NCBI RefSeq assembly: GCF_030936135.1
Contig: NC_082637.1
Coordinates: 1,736,001 to 1,800,000 of the forward strand
Length of the DNA stretch: 64,000 nt
Direction of reading: 5' to 3'
DNA from: Gavia stellata
Taxonomy: Eukaryota > Chordata > Aves > Gaviiformes > Gaviidae
How positions within the stretch are numbered: position 1 is the stretch's first letter; the number at the start of each line of letters is the position of its first letter. Shown here in pieces: positions 1-10,200 of this stretch. The position numbers and the translations under genes are program-made. The notes under the pieces were generated by a model that saw only the letters and a program-made list of their open reading frames with translations, did not search any database and was not told where the DNA came from.

Positions 1-27
1 GCAGCAGCATGTCCGCTCCCTCCAAAG
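1..27 (+). CDS. CCDC68: CCDC68 first exon (3' part), possible alternative N-terminus
   Basis: A GC-rich stretch ends at a strong donor, AAAG|GTGAGT, with the intron starting at 28. An ATG at 9-11 has A at -3 and opens MSAPSK plus one base of a split codon. Joined to the exon at 4087, the split codon becomes GAA and the frame runs without a stop into the conserved CCDC68 start at 4110, adding 14 residues (MSAPSKEQRNARIV). The mammalian protein is usually given from the later ATG, so this may simply be 5' UTR that happens to be open. The exon continues off the left edge, so the transcription start is not in the window. Confidence 0.55.
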
Positions 28-330
28 GTGAGTCTCGGCTCCGGCTGCGGGGGGCTGCGGGGCCGGTCCTTGTTCCCCGTGGGGCGGCGGTGTCCCTTCT
101 TCCCCGAGCCCCGGTGGCCTCCGGGGGAGCCCCCCTCCCCGAGCCCGCTGCTGCCTTAGGGGCTCTTAGGGGCCGGGCCCCGTCCCCGGCTGCGGGGAGC
201 GCGCTGCCGGCTCTCAGCCCGCGGGACCCGGAGGGCTTTTCCAGCGTTTCCCCCGAATTAGCACAGCCGGGACACCAAACCCTGGCAAGTCCCAGTCCCC
301 TGGAGCTACCTTTCACACCTACCGCCGCAC
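1..330. promoter_or_regulatory. Right edge of the CCDC68 promoter CpG-rich region
   Basis: The first 300 or so bases are rich in C, G and CpG compared with the AT-richer sequence after 330, as expected at the downstream flank of a CpG-island promoter. The first-exon donor at 28 lies inside it. The island's core and the transcription start would be to the left of the window. Confidence 0.5.
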
Positions 331-3300
331 GCTTTTAATAAAGCATAACCCTTTTTTTCCTTTCCTCCATCCCCGCCTTCGTTAGCGCGTCTGCGTAAAG
401 CCAAAGGTGAATTACTCTTTGTGGCTCAGGCGTAGCTGATGCCGTTGGGATGAGGGAAGGTCTCGTGGCCTTGGGGCCACGAGATATATTTTATATTTAT
501 ATTTATATATTTTATATTCAGCCTGTGGGCTGTTTGCAAAGTGTCCCCGCTGATTTCTTGCACTTAACTGTGTGGTGTGCTGTTATTCCCCGGGTATCCG
601 ATCCTCTCCCTCGCTTTTGTGCAGTGGGAGAATATAAAAAAGTGGGAGAATATAAAAAAGGTACATTTGCCCGAGGAGAGACGGTCATGTTCACGTGTAC
701 GCTCATAAAAACTGTTTCTCAAACACTTGTGAGAACGGCAGTAACAAATAACCGCTTTTCCATGGATGTGCCCCGGCACCAGACATTAAAAGGGGAATGA
801 ATGTTGTATAAACTCCTGTTCAGCTGCGGGGGGAGCGTGGGATTTATCTACCTGGCTGTTCCTGGAGCGTGCGCAGGGGAAAAAAGAAAAGCGGCAACCT
901 TGTGTTTGAGTTACAGTGCTCAGCTGGAGACTGATAAGGAGTGACTTTATCTGACTGTTGCCAATAATTGCAATTAAAAGGATTAATTTCAATTTGAACC
1001 ACTCCAGTCCAGCCCTGCCTTCCTTCCATAGCTAGTCCCACTAGCGAGCCTGGGAAGAGGTTTATGGTAAATAGCTGGCTGCCATGGCTGCAGGTGACCT
1101 GCTTTCGGTCCCTTTAAATTCTCAAGTGTCCCCGGTAGCTGCCAGCCTGCCCTGGCTGTGACGAGCCTCGCCGTCCCCTTGCCGTTCGGCACCTGCAGCC
1201 CACGCACCCCGGGGACCCGGGTGCTCTGCGTCACCTCCGGTCCGTCGCTCTTCTTGGCCTGGGAAAAACCTATCGCCAAGGAGCTGCACCCCTCTTTCTG
1301 GCCAAGGGTGTAATAATATAAATGCTATTTTCTATTGAATGTTACTCTGAATAATTTGGGATGTTCCTTATATAAGGAAGGGTGGTGCTTTCCTGCTTGG
1401 CGTGTCCTGGATTCTCTCTTGTGTGAGCTTTAGAGCAAGGAACCCATCATAAGCAAAAGCACAGAGACGTGCTTTTATATTCATAAATTCACACCTGTGT
1501 TAACAACCTCAGGCCTGGCAGAGAAAATCTGGCGTGCTTGATGGGTCACCGAAAGGTGAGTGTTTATAAAGGGTGGCAGCAGGATTTTTCTGCAAACGCT
1601 AAGCCTCTTAAATTGTGCCTTCTAGCAAGGAAAGTCTGAATAATAGATGAACTTGGCACTTCTTTTTACACTTGCTTCCAAAGTGGCGAGAGCACTTGCG
1701 TGCTGCAGGCGGCCGCGGAACTCCCCCCACGGCTGTTCTTTGGGTGGGGTGTTTTAGGGACACCCCGGAGCATCCCCTTAGGGGCCAGCTGGGGAGGCAG
1801 GGTGGCAGGGGTGCTGAGCTCTGGGGCGGCGCGGGCAGCTGTGGTGGGGTGGTTCTGCTGTCACCCACCCCGCCACGAGGACGGGGTGCCCAGGGCAGCA
1901 CCGAGGTCTGGCCCTGCGGCCCCGTGGGCTGCTGCTCTGCTGCTGGTGGTTGCCCGGCTGGGGAAGAGGGACACTCCGGGACCCTCAGGTCGAGTTAGAG
2001 AGCTGTGCCCCTTACCACTGGCTTCTCCTGGCGCTCAACTGCTTCAGAGCTGAAAAAGGCTTCCATTGCAGGGCTTATCCCTGGGGCGAGCAGAGGTTTT
2101 GGCTGGAAGGAGGATTGATCCTGGGTTGCCTTTGTGTGGGGTGACTCAGTAGCTGCTGGATTGCGGGCAGGAGGGAAAACAGCAGCCAGCAAGACAGAAC
2201 AAAGTTTGTTTAACTGCTTGTAGCGCTGGTGGGAACCATCCCCTGTACCCCGAAAAACCTCTTCTGTGCCACGGCTGTAGGTGTCTGGGATTTCTGCTTT
2301 ATTTCCAGCCTGGATAAACTGTGGCACTGTGAAATCGGGGGATGACATTTGGAGTGAGTGATTTTTTTATTTTTTTTTTTTTGCTGGCGGTCAAAACCCA
2401 TCGAGGGCTGTGTCTGGATACCCAGCTCCTCTTTGCGAGTCCAGTAGAAGCTGTGGTAGGAAAGGTAGCTCGCAACCTGATTTTCCTCCTCTCTCTCATG
2501 TCCAGAACAGAGCAGCTTGGTGGCAGCCAGGGATGTGGCATCTGCTGATGCTCCTGACTTCTAGAAGGTGGAGAAGAGTAAAAAAGCGATCAGAGTTTTT
2601 ATTTTATTGCTCTTTGAATTTGTAAATCACCCAAGAACTGGAGTTCTAAGTAGTAGCCCTGGAGCGCTTAAAGCTCATGTCTTAAATTTCTTTACACTTA
2701 TTTATGGTTAGTTTCTAATTTAGCCTTCTGTTGCTGTCTGCCCGGGACACAAGGTAATGGTACGTGGAGATGTCTCTGGCGTGGGTCAGCTGCTGCGGAT
2801 CCACCTGGGCAGTTATGTGAAGCAGCTCCGTGGGGCTCTCGGTGGGAATGGCGTTCCTCCTCCATCGCAGGGGTAAAGTTGCCTAATTAGATTGTATTAG
2901 ACAACGAGCTAGTTAAGAAATGTGCTAGGCTGAGCGATCGTCCCGGTAGTGCTGCAGTACTTTGTGTTGGGCTGACTCGGCGAGCACGAGGGTTTGGCCT
3001 GCAGCATCGGTGCTGCGCGGGCAGGACTGCTGTTGTTGAGCTAAACTGCAGGAGCCCCAAGACCTTGAACTTAAGTGTTTTAAAATAAGTGCATTTTAAA
3101 GTGAAATATTATTGCCAATTATCTGTAAGCTTTGTAAAGTGCAACCACTTTGCGTCTCTGCCGCTGTGAGCCCATCCACACCCTCTGTGCCCTGTAAGTG
3201 GCTTTATTATTCCTCTGTGCTGACCTTAATTGGTTCCAGATCCTTCAAATGTGCTCGTTAAAAATCAGCTTCTCTGAGGCGCAGCTGGGAGCTCGCTGAC

Positions 3301-4086
3301 TGCCTGGGATAGGGCTGGAAATGGGTGTCCTGAGGTACGGCCGCTCACTTCAGAGCAATGCAGCTGACACTGGATGTCACCATTGTACAGCACAAACCGA
3401 ACCGAAGCTGCTCGGGACTTTATTCTCCCTGCGTGATATGGGGGAAAAAAGCCTCGTCTCCCGTCTATTCCCCCCAGGTAGTTGGTTTTTTCCCCTGAGA
3501 GTTGTGATACCGTTCAAGCTTTGTGCTGCTGTAACATCTAAGCAGGACGGGGTCAATCCTCCTGGACCCCATTAAAACCAGTTCTGCCCTGGCGTAGTCG
3601 CTGGGACCGCAGAGCCAAGCGTGGGCTGAATCCCCTGGCGCAGTGGGATTGCTGGGCGCGCTGCGATTTGGTTTGGTTTATGAACTTCGCAGATGGATGG
3701 CAAAAGTTTTGGTTTGTTCTTAGTTAAACTGCACGCGTGCGTGAGTTACTTAATTTCTGCCTGGGGTCTCTGGCCATGTATTTTCTGAAATAACATTGGG
3801 GTGAAATAGGATTGGGGTGTAGGTTGCTAGTAAAAAATCATTGAAATCTTCAGGGAAAATAATGTGCAGATGTATCTCTTTTCCCATCCGTTAAAAAAAA
3901 AAATCAGGTGTCTGCATTTTAATTTTTTTTTAAGTGGTCCTTAATGTTTGGTGCTTTAAGCTTGCAAAGCCTGCTTGGCTCCAGCATGTCCCTGAGGTTG
4001 AAATGGAATTAAATGGGATGGAATAATGGGATTATTCTCCATTCTTGCATAACGCAACAAGCCCCTTTCTTCTCTCACTTGTACAG
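28..4086 (+). other. CCDC68: CCDC68 intron 1
   Basis: It runs from GTGAGT at 28 to the acceptor TTGTACAG ending at 4086. It holds a perfect 18-bp tandem duplication (623-640 and 641-658), an AT-rich run at about 483-522, and a GC-richer patch at about 1690-1960. No exon-like or transposon-derived sequence was recognised. The open frames here are short and have no family resemblance. Confidence 0.7.
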
Positions 4087-4229
4087 AACAGAGAAACGCA
4101 CGTATAGTGATGACTACCCTGCTACTCACTGAGCAAATAACACGAGAAGACCACGGCTCGGAGGGAAACTACGTCCTGTATGGATCCTCTTGTGCCCAAA
4201 TCACCGAGGAAGCTGAATATGTGAAAAAG
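4087..4229 (+). CDS. CCDC68: CCDC68 exon 2 (first conserved coding exon)
   Basis: Acceptor TTGTACAG| and donor AAAAAG|GTATTT, ending in phase 0. The conserved ATG is at 4110, and the 40 residues from it begin MTTLLLTEQ and end EEAEYVKK. The human N-terminus has the same pattern (MTT at the start, then EETEYVKK), which fixes frame and identity. The 23 bases before the ATG are open in the same frame, which is what allows an upstream start in exon 1. Confidence 0.93.
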
Positions 4230-7200
4230 GTATTTCTGAAGTTGTTCCTGCTCTGTTCCTTGCTTTGCTTCAGCACGAAACAGGGTGAGCAATAGTAATA
4301 ACTACTGAATGAGAAAATGCTGACCTGCGTGGCGGTATGCACCTGGAAAACCTTTTGATTTACACATCGATTCTAGAAATGCTATTTACTCCGCAGTAGT
4401 GACTTAATTATAGCATAGACGCTCTCATAGGTTGGCTTAAACCACTTTAAAACTGGTGAGGTTTTTCCACCCCTCGTTTAGGACTGCTGCAAGAGCCGCT
4501 GAAGTGGGTGTCCCCACCCAAAGTCACCGCTCTTCAGCGGCAGAGCTGGGGCTGTTTGCTGGGAGATGCGAGGAGGGGGACGCGGGAGCCTGACCGGCAC
4601 TAGGGAACGTCTGCGAGCTGCGGGGGAGAGAAACATGTCCGCAGCGTGAAGTCTCAGCTTTGCCGCTGAAGTGAAAGGGTGTCTGATAAGCGGATTGATG
4701 CTGGGCTAATGATTGTCCTGGGTCCATCAAAGGCTTATCAAAAACTGGCTGCCCTGTGGAATAAGACGGGAAGATGGAAAAGAGCATGAATGAACATGGG
4801 GTTGGAGCTTCGTTGCCTGCTTTGCATACAAAGACAGCAACAAAGCAGTTAGAAACTGCAGGATGGATGCATTATAATTTAAAAACAGTAAGAGTAATGT
4901 GAGATGTGATGCATAAAAATATACCTGTATCTAAGGCTGCTGTTCAAGCTGCTGCACAGTTTGAACATTGTGCTGGTGGTACGTACTAATATACCTGCAA
5001 GGCTTTATTTGAAGCCGTTTGCTATATAGCATCAATGCTGAGCTGAGTTGTACGGCTGGGCTTGGTCCCTGGAAGAGATGCGGAAGCTCGGGAGCAGTGA
5101 GCAGCCTTATCTGAAGCAGAAGTATTGGTTGGGGGTACCTGGAGGACCAGTATCTCGGGAGGTGGAGGATGACCCATGGGACAGGCGGATCCTTGAGGTG
5201 TCAGTCAGCAAAACCCAGAGCGCCTTGGAGAGCACAGTGTGCAGTAGATTTGAGACGTGTGAAATAGCCTTGAGTTGTTCCTTTCCTGAATGCCAGAGGA
5301 AATGCAGGAAGAATGGAGTTTAATGAATGCCTTTAATGTGTAATGACGGAAGAGAAGACCTCAATTTTTTGATTTAAGTTAAAAGAAATGCGCTATCTTC
5401 ATTCCCGTTACAATTAAATTTATGAAGTTGCAGAACGGTACTGTAACTTCAGAAATGTTGTGATGAATTCTTAAGCATCTCATAATCCAAAATCATTTAC
5501 ATGAAGCAATTACTGAGGAAAAAAAATAATATTCTGTAGTGGTGATGCCGACTCATGAAGGGCCTGGGAAGCGGTGCACTGCTTGATGCTGACACCACCA
5601 TGAATAGGTAGGACATACCCTGTTGTGGGGTTGTGGTTTTTTAATAAGAGATCTTGTGAGCAATAAGACTCAGCCTAGTAGATCTGATATTTTATTTCTT
5701 TGCTCTAAGCAGCAGAGCATGGCGATGATAATATGCAAAGGCAGTTTTTCTGCATCCCAGCTGAGCCCAGGAGAGTGCTGTGGAATGAAGGCAAGGAAGG
5801 ATCAGTGGGCTGAAACACAGCTAATTAAGAAATAATCGAGCACAAAAAGTTCTTTTTACAAAATGCTTACTCCTTTCTCTGTTCAGTTGAGGAATGAGGT
5901 TGAAGAAAAGCCTCGGTAGTGAAAAGAAAGTGATTTATGGTTTGAACCCTTTAAAAAGCACAGAATGCCCTTTGTAGTAGTTTATTGTTAACAAATGAAC
6001 TTGGCGTAATGCAAGAAAGGCCGTATAAGTGCCGGTGCGTTCTGGCATAAATCTGACCGATTGCCAGTCGTGTTCCTTGCACATACCAGCTCTCAAAACA
6101 GACAGGAGGCAAGCACTGAGCACACATTTGTGAACACCTGTAGGGGGAAAAAAGTGGTTGAAGTAACTTAAACCCACTTTAAGCAAGTGGTTTTGAGCAA
6201 AGAGGCAGCCCCTAGGAAGCAAACAGATTTGGAAATCTCGTGTCCAAACAATTAGAATATGCTGGAGTAAGAAGTAGTTCTTTCAACGGGAAGTGTTGGA
6301 CAACGTTTTCTCACGTGCATTTATGCAGCCTCACCTACAATGCAATACGTGCTGCAATAGTGTAAAAGCTAATTAATCTTATACCTGTGGAATAACACTG
6401 TAGAGAGTGGGGGAGAGCTGTTTATCAGAATTGATGTGCAGATGCTTTCCAATGAAAAGCCCTGGAGAGCTGAATGAGCAGAACACTTTAATTTCAGTTA
6501 ATTTGTGGAGGTGGAGGAGCTGTGCTGGCTGCTGCCCCGTGAGCCACTCAGCCCTGACTCTCTGGAGAGCTGCGTGTCGTCTGCCTCGTGCTCCCTGCGC
6601 GAGCCAGAGATGGGTGTTTATAAGAAGCCAGGTCTTTTGGAGTCAGATTGATTGCTCAAGCTGTTTTTCTATTATTTAAAAATAATTTCCACGTGCATTT
6701 CCTCTAGCAGCTTCCTCAAGTCTCGGGCAGTAAAGCAGAGCCACAGAACAGCGGCTGTAGCTGGAGCTGCAGTCCCGTTGCAAGGACGATGAAGGAAACA
6801 GAAGAGCAGCTGCTGCTGGTGAGCAGGGAAAACCAAGTGCTGAAGATCAAGGTGCGTTCAGGGTTTTTTTTTTGAGGTTTCATATGAATATGTGTGTCTC
6901 GCAGCCCAGTTAGAGTTGTGTCCCAGCTGCTGCAGCCCGGTACTTGCTCAGCAATCCCATGCCGGAGCCTTTCCTTTGGGGAAGGGGCAGACTCTGCTTC
7001 GCTTCCCGCCTGCTGCAAACTCTTGCATTCCAGCAGGCAACAAAATTCATGTTGAAATCTGCTTCTGGGGACTCATCCCACTTGTGGCTAGTGAGACAGC
7101 ACAGTCAGCTCTGTTGGTAGCTGACAGCAGGTGTATTTACAGGCAGTTGGAAGCACGTCTCTCCTTTTAAACCATCAGCCTTTGTTTGTCATGGAGGGGA

Positions 7201-10200
7201 TGAATAAATCTGCCTTTATTTGGAAACTAAAAGGCCTGTCAGGTATTGCCCACAGGTGTTTAGGATTCCTTTTTCTTTTGACAAGGGTAAATACTGAAAT
7301 TTAGTCTTGTATAGAGGGCTTATTTTTCAGCATGTGATTATAACATCACTTTTTTTTTCAAGCACAATATATATGTATCGTACAATTACTCTTTCTAGCT
7401 GGAAGCCATGAGAGAAGCAGGTGTACAGGCTCTCAGATCTGCCTCCCAGAAGCTGTATGAGACTTACCAGACTCGGTCAGAAGAACTGAGAAAAAGCCAT
7501 GAGAATGAGAAGCAGCAAATACAGGTACACATCTCCCCCACGCGTGGGCATGACCATCCAGTTCAGTATCAAAATATTTACCTGGGCTCTGGCTCTCTGT
7601 GGTGCAAACTTCAACCTAGGAGCTACTGAATCTCTTCTGCTAGTGCAGTGGGGAAGTTAAATAGGAAAATTAGAAAGAAAAAGTATTTTGATTTTATTCC
7701 TGGTTCTTGGAATTGGGTCGGTAGAGTTGGCTCAGAATTCCTTTAGTCGCTGCAGCAGCCCCGTCTCCATCCATCCGCTGCGTTCACCAGCTCCCAGCAC
7801 GCCTGCGTTAATGCCCTTCTTCGTCCCAGGCCTGCAACCTCCAACAAGAAGAGAAGCTCCAGGAAAGCGCGGAAAACACCAGCTGCCTTGCTGAAGGCAT
7901 CAGGGAAAAATGTACCCGCATCGCAGAGATGGAGAAGCGCGTGCAAAGGATGGAGGAGGTATGTCCATCCGTCCTGGCACCAGGAGTCGGCACAGGCAAG
8001 GAGCCTGCCCTGGGAGTGCCGGCGCTTGGGAGGAGGAGTTAATTGCTTTTGGGGTTTGGGGCATGTTAGCTGTTGGAATTGGGACTAAAAAGGCTTCTGC
8101 CGTGTTAACGCCAAACTGAGAACCTTTAGCTGTAACTATAAACAGAACATGCAATTTGAGCTCCCTCTTTCAGTTATTTTAGCACTTGCTTAAAAACTGT
8201 AGATCATCAGGGACAAGTCTTAATTTGTAGCTATTAATGATTTCTACTCCTGAATAGTTGCTCTTTCACCTTCCCCCATCGGCGTACTTCTAGCGTTTGA
8301 AATTAAAACGTAGCCATCCTAGCACTAAAACCCGCTCCTTTTAACCCTCAGAAAACACCACTGTAAGCAGCCGAAATCCTGGGGAGGCAAATGACTGCTG
8401 TAGCAATCTGACGGCTGCGTGCACAGAAACTTGCAGAAAATTTCTTCTCCTTTATTGTGAATTTTCTTTGGTGGTGGTAGTTGAGTTGGAAGAAGCAGTG
8501 GCTCCATGCGTGGTATTTTCTGATGTATGCACTCAGTACTGGTCGAATTACTCCTATAGAAGTGCCATTCTAAAACTAAGTTTTTCCTGTCCTGGGATTA
8601 CTGTAAACACGGGGTCAGTGAGTGCATTTCCACCCCCATCACATGCAGGTCATCTTTCTGGTACTAAGAGTTTTGTTCAGATTTTCCCCTCTGTGGACAA
8701 GGTTTTGAGAGGCGGACGTAGCAATAACGCGGTATCCCGTGGCTGCTGGGCATGGACTCTCACAAGACCTAAAGATTTTGCTAATTAAGTAAAGGAGAGA
8801 ACTGCTATTTTAAGAGAGTTTGGACTTTTTCTCATGGTAAATCGGTACTGTCATCCCTTCTGGATTTGATTCAGAGAGGTCAGACTGGCTTGTATCGTCA
8901 GCTGATGTTGACGCAGGTTGATGTGGGTGGTTATTGCTGAATTCTGTCTGGTTTCAGACACTGAGTGGAACTGTTGAAGGTACAGCCAAACTTCTCTTGC
9001 TAATTGAATGACAGGAAATGTAATCTGTTTTTTATATAATTTGAATTGTTTCCTTAGGAAAAGAGAACTCTGATAGAGAAGAAAATGTCATTTGAAAAGA
9101 TGCTTCAACAGATGATGTCAGGGAACGAAGACAGCAAACGGTGATTAAATGCATGTATTAAAGTGTGTTTCTTTCTTTCTGGGGGATTATTTCATGTAGA
9201 GTGCCAGGCAATCACTTGCTCAAGTTCCTTCTGGTAGTAAAATTACTCATGACAAAAGCAACTGGTTCAAAACCTGATTTACCGTGATTGCTTGAAGAAG
9301 CCAAGACAGATGTTGATGTCCTACAGCTCTCAGATGTTGATTCTACTCAAATTCCTAGTACTTTTCCTTCCCCCTTGCATGCACAAATTGTTCCCCTTTC
9401 CTGATTCTCGCGTGGAGTCGATGCTGCTTTGCTGACATTGTGCATGCAGTAGGTAAGGCAAAAGCCTTCGGTATTTATGAATTTACTTATGAACAGGAAA
9501 AATATGTCAAAAACTATGGTTTTATTTGTTCTGCTCAATAAAGAAGCCTTCATACGTGTAGTTCTGTATAAATTACAGCCACGTATACGTATCCTCAGGA
9601 CCATCCTTGTTAGCAACAAACTCTTGAGCTGACCTGAGGTGGGAAAGCGGCTGGGTGGGTCAGTGATCCCTGGGGATTGAACCCAGGGTGCTTCTGCTCT
9701 CGCCTGCAGGTGCCTGGATCTCCAGAGGCAGATTTCTACCCTGCAGGAGCAGATCTACCACCTGCAGCGTGTGATCCAGGCGCAGCACCGCGGCCTGCGC
9801 GGCGTGATACAGGAGGTCAGGCTGGCACGGGCTGGCGCTCGGGGCAGGTCTTCAGGGGTCGGGAAGAGAAATGGGAGACGCTGGGCTCTTGTCTTAAGCA
9901 TGTATGCTGGGGACAAGCAGCTTGCTCATCACACTGTGCCCGCTTTTGTGCACCCCGTGTTCAGATATCCACACTCATTTCAACATTAGGATGGAAATGG
10001 CATCACTAAAGATGGGGTTATTGTGGTGGAGTCAATGATTTCAGGCAGACCCCTGAGTTCTCCTAGAGCGTTCCAGGGGTGAACCTGGCTCCCTGCTCCC
10101 TGCCGTGCTGACCCAGGGATGCTCTGCCGGAGGCACCCACCCTGCAACTGGTTTCATGTGAAGTCAGTGAAGCTGCTCCCACGAGCAAAGCCAACAGGCT

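Noticed and set aside
5048-5323. 91-codon open frame in CCDC68 intron 2
   Set aside because: No match to the missing CCDC68 segment, and no phase-0 exon with a convincing acceptor and donor pair.
6396-6500. A possible CCDC68 exon after TGTAG at 6401, or the frame reading RIDVQMLSNE
   Set aside because: The faint resemblance to the human QMFKDE stretch is in a frame that soon meets a stop and does not fit the acceptor phase. There is no good donor after it.
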